From Rickettsia typhi (lineage in GTDB: Bacteria > Pseudomonadota > Alphaproteobacteria > Rickettsiales > UBA1997): a stretch of DNA of 51,051 bases. The notes below the pieces were generated by a model. That model worked only from the letters and a program-made list of their open reading frames with translations. It ran no database searches and was not told where the DNA came from. A program made the position numbers and the translations under genes. Below, one piece after another: positions 38,897-48,672 of the stretch; within the stretch, counting starts at the first letter, position 1; each line of letters opens with the position of its first letter. Location: the NCBI GenBank assembly GCA_945874115.1, contig CAMCFD010000001.1, positions 1 to 51,051 of the forward strand. Direction: 5' to 3'.

Positions 38897-39649
38897 ATGA
38901 TAATAGACAATCTTGAAAATAAACGCAAAATTTTGGCAAAATTCCTCGAAATTTGTGCTTTTGAAGGCATAAATGAAGAGATTTTGGAAAAATCGATGGA
39001 AAGCTGCGAGATTCCGGTGAAATTCAAGAATTTAATTTTTGAAAACGGCGTCTTAAGTTTGGTTGATTTTTACATTGACGAAATCATTGAAAATCTTGCA
39101 AAAAACATCGAAAAGCGGCAAGATTTTTCTAATTTTAAAATTCGCGATAAAATAAAATTCGCACTTCGCGATATTTTTGATCAGCAAAAAAATCACCAAA
39201 TCGCCGCTCAAAGATTGCGCAATTTTTATTTTGATTTGTCGAATTTTAAAAATAAAAATTATGGCGCAAGGCCGACTTTATTCGCTTTTCGAAATGCTTT
39301 TAAAGTTTCCAGCCAAATTTGGTATTTAATCGGCGACAAATCAACTGATTATAATTTTTACACAAAAAGATTAATTCTTGCAAAAATAATTTCGCGAAGT
39401 TTTTTGGTTTTTGTTAAAGATGATTCCTCAAATTTCGAAAAAACTAATAAATTTATCGATTCACAAATCGAAAATGTTATGAAATTCGAAAAATTTAAAG
39501 CAAAAATAAAAAGTTTTTCACAAAAATCGCAAAGCGAAATTTGCGATTTAAAAGAAAAACTAAGCGATTTTTTTGTTGACGAAAAAGGAAAAAGCAGGCA
39601 AGCTAGCGATATCATAAAAAATTTACCTTTTATTAGGCTGTTTTATTAA
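38897..39649 (+). CDS. COQ9 family ubiquinone biosynthesis protein
   Basis: A 250-residue helical protein of the COQ9 family, a lipid-binding accessory of the ubiquinone hydroxylase complex. The central segment IWYLIGDKSTDYNFYTKRLILA (about 139-160) and the C-terminal FIDSQIENVMKFEKFK are the conserved family blocks. The N-terminal half is TetR-like in fold. COQ9 occurs in alphaproteobacteria and mitochondria, supporting the taxonomy. Cotranscribed with cvpA (15-nt gap). Confidence 0.9.
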   Translation: MIIDNLENKRKILAKFLEICAFEGINEEILEKSMESCEIPVKFKNLIFENGVLSLVDFYIDEIIENLAKNIEKRQDFSNFKIRDKIKFALRDIFDQQKNHQIAAQRLRNFYFDLSNFKNKNYGARPTLFAFRNAFKVSSQIWYLIGDKSTDYNFYTKRLILAKIISRSFLVFVKDDSSNFEKTNKFIDSQIENVMKFEKFKAKIKSFSQKSQSEICDLKEKLSDFFVDEKGKSRQASDIIKNLPFIRLFY

Positions 39650-39664
39650 TACAAATTAAAATAT

Positions 39665-40393
39665 ATGTCGACAACTTTAAACATGTTTGATTTAATATTT
39701 ATATTCTCTGCGATCGCAATCGTGCTAATCGCGTTCTTCCGCGGCTTTGTGCGTGAAATATTTTCGGTTTTTAACTGGATTATCACCATCGCTTTAGTCT
39801 ATTTTTTATCTCCATTTCTCGCGAAATTCGTCAACAGCTATTCGCATAACACAGAAATTTCAAATATTATAAGTTCGACGATAATTTTCATAATTATTTT
39901 TATCGGCTCAACCTTGTTAATGCGCAAAGTTTCTGAGTCTTGTCAAGAAAAAATTCCTTTCACGACCAATCAAATTTTAGGTGTAATATTTGGCGTTTTT
40001 AAAACTTTCCTAATTTTTGGCCTTGTTTATGGTGCGACAATAAATATTTATGGCGAAATATACAATGTCTCAGCCAAAGCAAAGCAAAGCGAAACAATGC
40101 CAATCTGGCTTTATGACGCAAAAACTCGCGCGTTAATTTCGCCTCTCGGCAAAGTTTTAGATCCGCTCGTGAAGTTCTCAATTTCTAAGGTTGAAGAGAG
40201 ATTTTTGGGTAAAAAAATCACGAAAAAGAAAGAAAAAATCGAAGATATTATTGATGAAGTTGACGAGGTTGAAGAATCGAGTGAAAAACCCGATAAAAAA
40301 GATGTAAAAAAAGTTAATGAAAAATATGAAGAGAAAGGTTATTCTAAGAAAGAGATAGAAAAAATGGATCGTTTAATTGAGATTGTTGAATAA
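39665..40393 (+). CDS. cvpA: CvpA family membrane protein
   Basis: A 242-residue inner-membrane protein with about four helices in the first 140 residues (FDLIFIFSAIAIVLIAFFRGFVREIFSVFNW start is the CvpA pattern), followed by a long charged cytoplasmic tail (about 170-242, rich in Lys/Glu). CvpA-family proteins are linked to colicin V export and envelope homeostasis; no bacteriocin gene is near. The tail is longer than the usual family length of about 160-190 residues. Confidence 0.88.
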   Translation: MSTTLNMFDLIFIFSAIAIVLIAFFRGFVREIFSVFNWIITIALVYFLSPFLAKFVNSYSHNTEISNIISSTIIFIIIFIGSTLLMRKVSESCQEKIPFTTNQILGVIFGVFKTFLIFGLVYGATINIYGEIYNVSAKAKQSETMPIWLYDAKTRALISPLGKVLDPLVKFSISKVEERFLGKKITKKKEKIEDIIDEVDEVEESSEKPDKKDVKKVNEKYEEKGYSKKEIEKMDRLIEIVE

Positions 40394-40502
40394 TGTTATA
40401 ATATAACATATTTAAGAATAGTCATTTATCTACACGCAAGCTTTTGTTTTACTGGTTCCATAAGTGATTTAAATAATCATTTTTGTTATATTATAACATT
40501 AT
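40390..40502. repeat. Palindromic element with 19-bp perfect inverted repeats
   Basis: ATAATGTTATAATATAACA (40390-40408) and its exact complement (40484-40502) enclose 75 bp and overlap the cvpA stop. Each arm is itself nearly palindromic. No ORF. It could act as a transcript-end hairpin for cvpA, or be a non-autonomous repeat. Confidence 0.7.
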
Positions 40503-40517
40503 AATTTATTGAAAAAT

Positions 40518-41261
40518 ATGTTCAAACTTACTGCAAAAAATGCGCTAATTACTGGTGCGACTGGTGGAATTGGAGCTGAAATAGCTCAAACTTTAGCGGC
40601 TCAGGGCGCAAATGTCGTGATTTCTGGCACGAAAGAAGAGCGCTTGCTTGAATTGCAAGCCAAAATTGGCGCGGATAAATGCAAAATATTGCCATGCAAT
40701 TTGTCAGATGTTGAGCAAGTTGAGTCTTTGTTTGAAAAGGCCGAAGAATTAATCGGTGGCGGAATTGACATTTTGGTTTGCAACGCCGGAATTACCAAAG
40801 ATAATCTTGCTTTGCGCATTAAAACTGAAGATTTCGATGAAGTTTTAAACGTAAATTTAAAATCGACTTTCATTTTGAATAAAAATGCGATCAAAAAAAT
40901 GATCCGCAGAAAATATGGTCGAATCATAAATATTGCTTCAGTTGTTGGTTTTACAGGAAATCCGGGGCAGGCCAATTATGTTGCATCAAAAGCGGGAATG
41001 GTCGGAATGTCAAAATCATTTGCTCAAGAAATTGCAAGTCGCGGAATCACAATAAATTGTGTAGCGCCCGGTTTTATTCAAACTGCGATGACTGACATTT
41101 TAAATGATACGCAAAGACAAGGAATTTTATCATCAATTCCGATGCAAAAAATGGGAACGCCAAAAGATATCGCAAATGGTGTGGCATATTTAGCGAGCGA
41201 AGAAGCGTCTTATGTTACGGGACAAACACTTCATATTAATGGTGGAATGTTGATGCTTTAA
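40518..41261 (+). CDS. fabG: 3-oxoacyl-ACP reductase
   Basis: Short-chain dehydrogenase reducing beta-ketoacyl-ACP in fatty acid elongation. From ATG 40518 it has 247 residues; the in-frame TTG at 40509 is less likely. TGATGGIGAEIA binds NADPH, VCNAGITKDNL is the NAG motif, and the catalytic Ser is in NIASVVG and Tyr-Lys in YVASK. IASRGITINCVAPGFIQTAMT and GQTLHINGGM are FabG-like. First of fabG-trxB-fadB-like genes on the plus strand. Not next to fabD or acpP, which is common for FabG in streamlined genomes. Confidence 0.93.
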   Translation: MFKLTAKNALITGATGGIGAEIAQTLAAQGANVVISGTKEERLLELQAKIGADKCKILPCNLSDVEQVESLFEKAEELIGGGIDILVCNAGITKDNLALRIKTEDFDEVLNVNLKSTFILNKNAIKKMIRRKYGRIINIASVVGFTGNPGQANYVASKAGMVGMSKSFAQEIASRGITINCVAPGFIQTAMTDILNDTQRQGILSSIPMQKMGTPKDIANGVAYLASEEASYVTGQTLHINGGMLML

Positions 41262-41285
41262 GATAAATTTAATTATTGAAATAAA

Positions 41286-42227
41286 ATGACGACACATAAA
41301 ACAAAAGTTCTAATTATCGGTTCTGGGCCGGCGGGATATAGCGCGGCGATTTATGCGGCGCGGGCAAATCTAGAGCCAATTTTGGTTAGCGGAATGCAAC
41401 CGGGTGGACAGCTTACGATCACGACCGATGTTGAAAATTATCCGGGATTCGCCGATGTGATTCAAGGTCCGTGGCTTATGGAGCAAATGGAAAAACAAGC
41501 GGCTCACGTTGGCACAAAAATTGTTTCTGACCACATTAAGCAAGTCGATTTTTCTAAGCGTCCATTCAAAGCAATTGGCGAATCTGACGATGTTTACGAA
41601 GCTGACTCTGTTATTATTTCTACTGGGGCGCAGGCAAAATGGCTTGGCCTTCCGTCGGAAAAAAAGTTCCAAGGATTTGGCGTTTCGGGCTGTGCGACTT
41701 GCGATGGATTTTTCTTCAAAAATAAAAACGTAATCGTTGTTGGCGGCGGAAACAGCGCGGTTGAAGAGGCTCTATATTTAACAAACCACGCCAAAAAAGT
41801 TTATGTTGTTCACAGGCGCGATAAATTTAAATCAGAAAAAATTCTGCAAGATCGACTTTTCAAAAACGAGAAAATCGAAGTAATTTGGAACCACGCTTTG
41901 GAAGAAGTTGTCGGCGTTGAAAGCCCTGCAAAATCGGTCACTGCGGCGCGTTTAAAAAACACGGTTGATGGTTCGATAAAAGAACTTCCGATCGACGGAA
42001 TTTTCATCGCAATTGGCCATAAACCGAACTCAGACATGTTCAGAAGCACTGGACTTGAAATTGACGAAGAAGGTTATATCGTTACAAAAAAGGGCAGTGC
42101 GAAAACTAATATCGAAGGCGTTTTTGCGGCGGGAGACATTCAAGATAAAACTTATCGCCAAGCCGTGACGGCCGCGGGAAGTGGATGTATGGCGTCTTTG
42201 GACGCTGAGAAATTTTTAGCGCATTAA
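41286..42227 (+). CDS. trxB: Thioredoxin reductase
   Basis: FAD-dependent NADPH:thioredoxin reductase. The 313 residues contain the FAD loop GSGPAGYSAAIYAARA, the redox-active CATC (SGCATCDGFFF), the NADPH loop VVGGGNSAVEEALYL and VFAAGDIQD near the C-terminus. Full length. 24 nt after fabG and 36 nt before the FadB-like gene, so likely one operon. Confidence 0.97.
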   Translation: MTTHKTKVLIIGSGPAGYSAAIYAARANLEPILVSGMQPGGQLTITTDVENYPGFADVIQGPWLMEQMEKQAAHVGTKIVSDHIKQVDFSKRPFKAIGESDDVYEADSVIISTGAQAKWLGLPSEKKFQGFGVSGCATCDGFFFKNKNVIVVGGGNSAVEEALYLTNHAKKVYVVHRRDKFKSEKILQDRLFKNEKIEVIWNHALEEVVGVESPAKSVTAARLKNTVDGSIKELPIDGIFIAIGHKPNSDMFRSTGLEIDEEGYIVTKKGSAKTNIEGVFAAGDIQDKTYRQAVTAAGSGCMASLDAEKFLAH

Positions 42228-42263
42228 TTTTGGTTGTTAAAATAAACGTGAAAAAATAAAGCT

Positions 42264-44444
42264 ATGGCAAACTCATTAAAATTCACCATCGATAAAAATG
42301 GTGTCGCTAATTTGGTTTTTGATTTAGAGGGAGAGAAAATTAACAAGCTCTCGGCGCCCGTTTTGCTTGAGCTTGAAAAGGCCATAAATGTCATTGACGG
42401 CAACAGAGCAATTCGTGTTTTATTAATTTCATCAAACAAAAAAGATATTTTCATTGCCGGCGCCGACATCAATGAAATCAAAGATTTGCGCGAGCCAAAA
42501 GACGCATACGCCAAAGTTTCTTACGGACAAAATATTCTCGATAAAATCGCGAATTTAAAAATCCCGACGATTGCAATTATTAACGGAGCGTGTCTTGGTG
42601 GCGGTCTAGAGCTTGCGATTGCCTGCAAATATCGCGTCGGTGTTGTTAACTCAAAAACCGTTATGGGCCTGCCCGAAGTTAATCTTGGCATAATCCCTGG
42701 ATTTGGCGGAACTCAGCGCCTTCCAAAACTTGTTGGACTCGAACAATCTTTAAAAATGATTCTTACGGGAAGTCCGATTGACACCGCCAAGGCCTATAAA
42801 TCTGGGCTTATCGACGACATTGTTCGCGAAGAATTTTTGGAAGAAAAAATGGGTCATTTTGTGACCGAAATTATCAAAAATGGCGAACAAAATTGCTATT
42901 TATTAAAGCGCAAAAAAGATGCCAATTCGCGCTTTATAGTTGAATCTTTGTTGCTAAAAAAATATTTAATTTATTATTTTGTCAAAAAAGATTTAATGGC
43001 AAAAACTAAAGGAAATTATCCGGCGCCGCTCGCCGCACTTGAAGTTATAAAAAAAACTTACGGACTTACTTACGGCAAAAGAGGATTCAAAGTCGAGCTT
43101 GACGCTTTTTGTGAGTTGTGTGTTGGTGAAATTTCGAAAAATTTAATCGAAATTTTCTTTATAAATGAAGATCTAAAAAAAGATGACGGCGTCGCCAATT
43201 CGGCCGAACTTGTTGACAATAAATATTTCATAAAAAATGCCGCACTTGTCGGAGCCGGAATTATGGGCGGTGGAATCGCTTGGCTTTTCGCCAATAAAGA
43301 CATCAACATTCGCATCAAAGACATCTCGCAAAAAGCCATCAGTATTGGATATAATCAAATTTCTAAAATTTTCGATCAGCTTAAAAAAATCAGAAAATTG
43401 ACGCAATCCCAAATTGATATGAAAATGGGGAAAGTGACTTCTGTCCTTGATTATAGCGGGTTCTCACAATCACAAATAGTTGTCGAAGCGGTGATTGAAA
43501 ATATGTCAGTGAAAAAAACTATTTTGGCGCAAATTGAAGAAGAAATCGCGCCAAATGCGATAATCGTAAGCAACACTTCATCTTTGTCTATTACTGAAAT
43601 GGGCAGCGCGCTCAAGAATCCCGCGCGTTTTGCGGGAATGCATTTTTTTAATCCTGTCAACAGAATGCCTTTGGTTGAAGTTATTCGCGGCGAAAAAACT
43701 TCGGACGAAACTATCGTAAAAGTCGTGAAGCTCTCTAAAAAGCTTGGCAAAACACCGATTGTGGTTAAAGACGTTGCCGGATTCTTGGTTAATAGAATTT
43801 TGCTTCCATTAATGAACGAAGCATCTTATTTATTGCAAGAAGGCGGAGAAATTGAAAAAATCGACCGCGCGATCGAAAATTTCGGCATGCCGATGGGCCC
43901 ATTTGTTTTGGCTGATGTGGTCGGGATTGACGTTGGTTCTAAAGTCGCTTATTCGCTTTATGAGGCTTATGGAAATCGCATGAAAGTCGCTGAAATTTTG
44001 GTCGAAATTCATGAAAATCATAAAGAATTACTTGGCAAAAAATCAGGAATCGGTTTTTATAATTATTCACTTGGCGAGAAAAAACCTTTCGTAAATTTGC
44101 AAATTAAAAAGATTCTTGCTGAGTTGCGCACAAAAAAATCTTTGCCAATTTATTATGCAAGCGACGAAAAAATTGTTGATCGCTGCATTTTAACTATGGT
44201 TAACGAGGCCGCAAAATGTTTGGAAGAAGGTGTTGTGAAAAACGCACGCCATCTTGACATGGCAATGATTATGGGCGCTGGATTTCCTGCGTTTCGTGGT
44301 GGAGTTTTGCGTTATGTCGACAATCGTGGAATTAAAAATGTTGTCGCAAAACTTCAGGAATTCGAAGATAAAATTGGTGAGCGTTTTAAAGTGAGCCAGC
44401 TGTTGATTGATATGGCGAAGCACGATCAGAAATTTTATCAATAA
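42264..44444 (+). CDS. Bifunctional enoyl-CoA hydratase / 3-hydroxyacyl-CoA dehydrogenase (FadB/FadJ-like)
   Basis: A 726-residue multifunctional beta-oxidation protein. The N-terminal crotonase domain (about 10-190) has GACLGGGLELAIACKYR and PEVNLGIIPGFGGTQRLP with both catalytic Glu positions. The dehydrogenase (about 325-600) has the NAD loop GAGIMGGGIAW, the HFFNPVNRMPLVEV catalytic His block and NRILLPLMNEA. The rest is the second 3HCDH domain. The thiolase partner (fadA) is not adjacent. Convergent with dadA. Confidence 0.95.
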   Translation: MANSLKFTIDKNGVANLVFDLEGEKINKLSAPVLLELEKAINVIDGNRAIRVLLISSNKKDIFIAGADINEIKDLREPKDAYAKVSYGQNILDKIANLKIPTIAIINGACLGGGLELAIACKYRVGVVNSKTVMGLPEVNLGIIPGFGGTQRLPKLVGLEQSLKMILTGSPIDTAKAYKSGLIDDIVREEFLEEKMGHFVTEIIKNGEQNCYLLKRKKDANSRFIVESLLLKKYLIYYFVKKDLMAKTKGNYPAPLAALEVIKKTYGLTYGKRGFKVELDAFCELCVGEISKNLIEIFFINEDLKKDDGVANSAELVDNKYFIKNAALVGAGIMGGGIAWLFANKDINIRIKDISQKAISIGYNQISKIFDQLKKIRKLTQSQIDMKMGKVTSVLDYSGFSQSQIVVEAVIENMSVKKTILAQIEEEIAPNAIIVSNTSSLSITEMGSALKNPARFAGMHFFNPVNRMPLVEVIRGEKTSDETIVKVVKLSKKLGKTPIVVKDVAGFLVNRILLPLMNEASYLLQEGGEIEKIDRAIENFGMPMGPFVLADVVGIDVGSKVAYSLYEAYGNRMKVAEILVEIHENHKELLGKKSGIGFYNYSLGEKKPFVNLQIKKILAELRTKKSLPIYYASDEKIVDRCILTMVNEAAKCLEEGVVKNARHLDMAMIMGAGFPAFRGGVLRYVDNRGIKNVVAKLQEFEDKIGERFKVSQLLIDMAKHDQKFYQ

Positions 44445-44484
44445 TCGCGAGGCGGTTTTTGTGAGGCGAGTTTGGTTTTAAAAA

Positions 44485-45747
44485 CTACTCATATTTTTCT
44501 TCTTGCAAAAAATCGAATTTTTCATTTTTTCTTTCGGCGATTAAATCACTCAAAATTTTTGCAGAGCCGCAAGACATTGTCCAGCCTAAATGTCCATGTC
44601 CGGCGTTTAAGAACAAGTTGCCATAAGTTTTAACTTTACAAATTAATGGAATTGAATTTGGGCGAAATGGGCGAAATCCTTGCCACGAAATGCAATTTGC
44701 AATATTACCAAAATCGGAAAAATTATTGCGAATTCTTGATTTTAAGAAAGAGATGAGCGAGTCGTTAATTTTGCTTTGTGGGTCAGAAATTTCAATCGCG
44801 CCGGCCGCTCGAAATATGTTGCTGATTCTGCTGTAAACCATTTTATTTTCAGGGTCAGTCAGTGCCATTTTTGGCGCCAAAAACTCTCCATCGGCCTTAA
44901 TTGACAAGCTGTATCCTTTAATTGGATAAATTCCGCTATTTAATTTTATACCTTCCAGTAATTTTTCGCCGCCAAATCCGAGCGCATAAACATAAGCGTC
45001 GCCAACGTAAACATTTTTAGTAGTGTTAATTCCGGTAATTTTCTTGTAATTTGTGAAAATATTTTTAATTTCGCAGTCATATTCAAAAACAACGCCATAT
45101 TTTTCTGTACAAATTTTTGCCAAATTGTTAGCAAATAAAGACGCATTTCCACTAGCGTCACGAGCGTGGAATAAGCCTCCAAGCAACTTTCCTTCGTCAT
45201 AAAGCTTGACAAGAGTCGGTTCTTTTTCTATACAATTTTCTTTGTTTAGAATTTCTATTTTGTCGCCCAAACCATTCTGAATTTCGGCCTGTTTTATGGC
45301 GCTTTCAAAAAGTTTATGGTTAGTATAAAAATGTAAAATTCCTTGATTTGAATATTCAAAATCAATCTTTTCTTCTCTCATTATAAAATCAAGAGAATCG
45401 AGGCTTTGCTGCCCTAATAAAAAAAGTTTATTGCTGATTATTTGTGATTTTTTTTCGCCATAATTTTTTAAGAAATCTAGACAGAATCTTAAGAATTTTT
45501 TATTGGCAAAACTTTTTACTGACAAGAAAGAATTTGGCTTAAACAGTGATTTTGCGATCAATGGAAGTGAGGATTTCGACGAAAAAGGTTCGATATGAGA
45601 ATAGCTTAATTGTCCACCGTTTGCAAAAGAGCAGCCCGAAGCCACCTTGTCGCTTTTTTCTAAAACCACAACTTCGTGACCGTCGCGAGCCAGAAAATAT
45701 GCGGTCGTAACCCCAATTATTCCAGCGCCCATTACAATTACTTTCAT
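44485..45747 (-). CDS. dadA: D-amino acid dehydrogenase, FAD-dependent
   Basis: A 420-residue DAO-family flavoprotein. VMGAGIIGVTTAYFLARDGHEVVVLEK is the FAD dinucleotide-binding start, GCSFANGGQLSYSH and the C-terminal LNAGHGHLGWTMSCGSAKILSDLI match DadA. It oxidises D-amino acids (such as D-alanine from wall turnover) to keto acids, feeding electrons to the respiratory chain. Alanine racemase (dadX) is not next to it. Divergent from addB with a 96-bp AT-rich gap. Confidence 0.92.
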   Translation of the reverse strand: MKVIVMGAGIIGVTTAYFLARDGHEVVVLEKSDKVASGCSFANGGQLSYSHIEPFSSKSSLPLIAKSLFKPNSFLSVKSFANKKFLRFCLDFLKNYGEKKSQIISNKLFLLGQQSLDSLDFIMREEKIDFEYSNQGILHFYTNHKLFESAIKQAEIQNGLGDKIEILNKENCIEKEPTLVKLYDEGKLLGGLFHARDASGNASLFANNLAKICTEKYGVVFEYDCEIKNIFTNYKKITGINTTKNVYVGDAYVYALGFGGEKLLEGIKLNSGIYPIKGYSLSIKADGEFLAPKMALTDPENKMVYSRISNIFRAAGAIEISDPQSKINDSLISFLKSRIRNNFSDFGNIANCISWQGFRPFRPNSIPLICKVKTYGNLFLNAGHGHLGWTMSCGSAKILSDLIAERKNEKFDFLQEEKYE

Positions 45748-45843
45748 TTTACAAAATAGGGTTGTTAATTTTTTAAAAATATTTAAAATATATTCTATAA
45801 AGTTTTTCTAAAATAACAATATTTTTCCGTTCATTTTACTTCA

Positions 45844-48669
45844 ATGTCCAATATTTTCAGCATTCCGTCAAATTTTGGCTTTTTCGACTCATTTTTGAAG
45901 TGGATTTCGCTTGAATTCGCAAGTAATCCTCAAAAAATAAGTGACTTAACGGTTATTTTTCCAAATCGCAGATCTTGTCGCGAATTTGAAAGGCTTTTTA
46001 GTATCAACTTCGAAAGCAGCGTAAAGCCTCCAAAATTCAAGGCGATTGCCGATATTTCGTCAAAAGATTTTTATAATTTTTTCCCAAGCGAGAAAATAAA
46101 GTCAACGATTGACGAAATTAACAAAATTCAACATTTAAACAATCTCGACTATTTATTTTTCCTAAGTGAAGAAGTTATAAAGGCTGAAATCTTCGGAAAG
46201 ATTGATTTTTCTCAGGCGCTAAGCCTTGCCGAGAGTCTAAAAAATCTATTTGATGACATTGAAAGAAATGAAATCGATATCGAAAAATTATACGAAATTG
46301 ACGATTCAAAACTTTCACAGCATCGCCAATTTACTCTCGATTTTTTAAGAGAATTTTATGTTAAAATCAAAAGCCAAACCATAAAAAAGAATATCTTCAA
46401 TGACGTTGCTTTGCAAAATTTTATAATTCAAAAATTCGCATCAGCAATTGAAGAATTTGGATTGTCATCAAGACTTATAATTGCAGGATCAACCGGAAGT
46501 ATTGACTATGGAAAAAAGTTAATAAAGGCGATTTTTTCTCAGAAAAATGGCCATGTTATTTTGTATGGATTAAACAAAAATTATCAAATTTTTAATGACG
46601 AAAAAGACGCGCAATTTATTTTAAATGAACTGCTGAATTTTATTCAAGTTCAAAAAAATGAAATCAAAGAAATTATTTTTGACGAGTTTCTTTTGTGTGA
46701 TAAAAAAAGAATCGACTTTATTTCATGCGCCTTGCTTCCAAGCGAAGAAACTCATGTTTGGAATTCTCTGAAATTCGATGAAGATTTTCTCGAAAAAGAT
46801 TTTACAAAAAACTTTTCATATTTTGAAGCTTCAAATGAAATTGAAGAGGCTAGAATTGTTGCAAATAAAGCATTGCAGGCTTTTAAAGAAAATAAAAAAA
46901 CTGCAATAATCGTAAATTCTAAAGATTTTTCGCGACTAATAAAAACTCAATTAAAGAATTTAGAATTAGAGTTTAATGACACAAGAAGCCTTGATTTGTC
47001 TGAATCTAAGCTTATAAATTTTATTTTATTAATAACAGAATTAATCGAAAGCAATTTTGAAAGCGCAACATTGCTTGCCGTTTTGAAGCATCAATATAAT
47101 TCTTTTTCTTGCGATGAAAAAAATCTAAAAATATTCGAAATAGAAGTTCTGAGAAATGCTAGAAATGGCGCAGGAATTGATTCAATTCAATCAAGATTGA
47201 GGTTTTTAGAAAATGAAACGCAAGAGTTTTTCTCAAATTTTTATGATAAAATAAAAAATCTTCAAAAGAATAATTACGAGATAAATTTATCAAGTTTTTT
47301 CGAAGAAATAATAAATGTAACTCAAGATCTATCTTCAAAAAATATTGAAGAACTTCTTGAAGATGAAGAGGCTAAGGATGAAATTTCAGAATTGTTCTTA
47401 AAAATAAAGTCTAAGCAAAATCTAAAAATAAAATTTAGTGAAATTTCTGAGTTTTTTATTAAATTATTTTCGCATATTTCTTATTTTGAAAAAAGCCCAA
47501 AAGAATGGCAAATACAGATTATTTCGCCAATTGAAGTGCGACTTTTAAATTTTGATTTACTTATAATAACTTCACTAAATCACGGCGAATTTCCTCAAAT
47601 TCAGAGCGATAATTGGCTTGGAAAAAAAATCAGAAAAGATTTAGACATCGATTTAGCGAATAAAAAATATGGACAAAATGCCTATGATTTTTGTAATTAT
47701 TTATCGAATGAATCGGTTATTTTAACGCGCTCAAAGTCGAAAAATGGGTCGCCGACAATGCCTTCACCTTTTATTTTAAGATTAGAAATATTGCTAAAAA
47801 AAATCGGATTTTCTTTTGATTGCGATAAAAAATTATCAGAAAGTAAAATCACAAAATCTATAAAGAACAAACTTCAATCGCCAAAAGTTCCCTTGAAACA
47901 TAGGCCGCAAAAGCTTGCGATAACTGATATTGCGAAATTAATTTCTGACCCATATCAAATTTATGTGAAGAAAATTTTGTGCCTTAAAGAATTGAATAAA
48001 ATTGATTATGAGCCAAATTATAAAGAGTTTGGAAGCTTTATTCATAAGGCTCTAGAAGAATTTGTAAAAAATAACCAAAGTGAAAAAGATTTCCTTCAAA
48101 ATGCGCAAAATATTTTTTATCAATATTTTTTAAGCGAAGAATCGAAAATGATTTGGTGGCCAAAATTCGAAAATATTTTCCGCAATTTTGCCTTACAAAA
48201 TAGAGAACTAGTGGCTTTAAAAAATTTCGTTGAAATTTCGGCTAAAATTAGAATAAAGAACGTTTTGATAAGTGCAAAAATTGACAGAATTTCTATTGCA
48301 CAAAATGGCGAAATAGAAATTTTTGATTATAAAACTGGCCAAATTCCGGCGAAGAAAAATGTCTTTGCAGGTCACGATCCACAGCTTACGCTTTATGGCT
48401 TGACATTGCTTGAAGGTGAGGTTGGTGATGAAAATTTTGGTAAAAATTTTAACAAAATCAAAAGCTTAAATTATTGGAAATTGTCCGCTTTTCGAGATGG
48501 TGAAATAAAAAATATTGCCAAAGATGATGAAATATTAAAGCTGATTGAGGCTTCAAAAACCGGAGTTGAGAAGCTTTTGCAATATTATGAAGCTGAAGAA
48601 AATTGCTATAAAATTTCGCTAAATCAGGCTAGGCGACACGAATATTCACATTTGGAGAGGATTTTTTAA
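45844..48669 (+). CDS. addB: Double-strand break repair protein AddB
   Basis: A 941-residue inactive-helicase plus nuclease subunit of the AddAB recombination complex, alphaproteobacterial type. The N-terminal part has VIFPNRRSCREFERLF and IAGSTGSIDYG, and HGEFPQIQSDNWLG lies in the middle. The C-terminal RecB-like nuclease domain (about 720-940) starts ITDIAKLISDPYQIYVKKIL and contains EFGSFIHKALEEF and the PD-(D/E)xK core IDRIS...IFDYKTGQ. Normally addA follows; here truA follows after 3 nt and no addA is present in the window. Confidence 0.92.
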   Translation: MSNIFSIPSNFGFFDSFLKWISLEFASNPQKISDLTVIFPNRRSCREFERLFSINFESSVKPPKFKAIADISSKDFYNFFPSEKIKSTIDEINKIQHLNNLDYLFFLSEEVIKAEIFGKIDFSQALSLAESLKNLFDDIERNEIDIEKLYEIDDSKLSQHRQFTLDFLREFYVKIKSQTIKKNIFNDVALQNFIIQKFASAIEEFGLSSRLIIAGSTGSIDYGKKLIKAIFSQKNGHVILYGLNKNYQIFNDEKDAQFILNELLNFIQVQKNEIKEIIFDEFLLCDKKRIDFISCALLPSEETHVWNSLKFDEDFLEKDFTKNFSYFEASNEIEEARIVANKALQAFKENKKTAIIVNSKDFSRLIKTQLKNLELEFNDTRSLDLSESKLINFILLITELIESNFESATLLAVLKHQYNSFSCDEKNLKIFEIEVLRNARNGAGIDSIQSRLRFLENETQEFFSNFYDKIKNLQKNNYEINLSSFFEEIINVTQDLSSKNIEELLEDEEAKDEISELFLKIKSKQNLKIKFSEISEFFIKLFSHISYFEKSPKEWQIQIISPIEVRLLNFDLLIITSLNHGEFPQIQSDNWLGKKIRKDLDIDLANKKYGQNAYDFCNYLSNESVILTRSKSKNGSPTMPSPFILRLEILLKKIGFSFDCDKKLSESKITKSIKNKLQSPKVPLKHRPQKLAITDIAKLISDPYQIYVKKILCLKELNKIDYEPNYKEFGSFIHKALEEFVKNNQSEKDFLQNAQNIFYQYFLSEESKMIWWPKFENIFRNFALQNRELVALKNFVEISAKIRIKNVLISAKIDRISIAQNGEIEIFDYKTGQIPAKKNVFAGHDPQLTLYGLTLLEGEVGDENFGKNFNKIKSLNYWKLSAFRDGEIKNIAKDDEILKLIEASKTGVEKLLQYYEAEENCYKISLNQARRHEYSHLERIF

Positions 48670-48672
48670 AAT

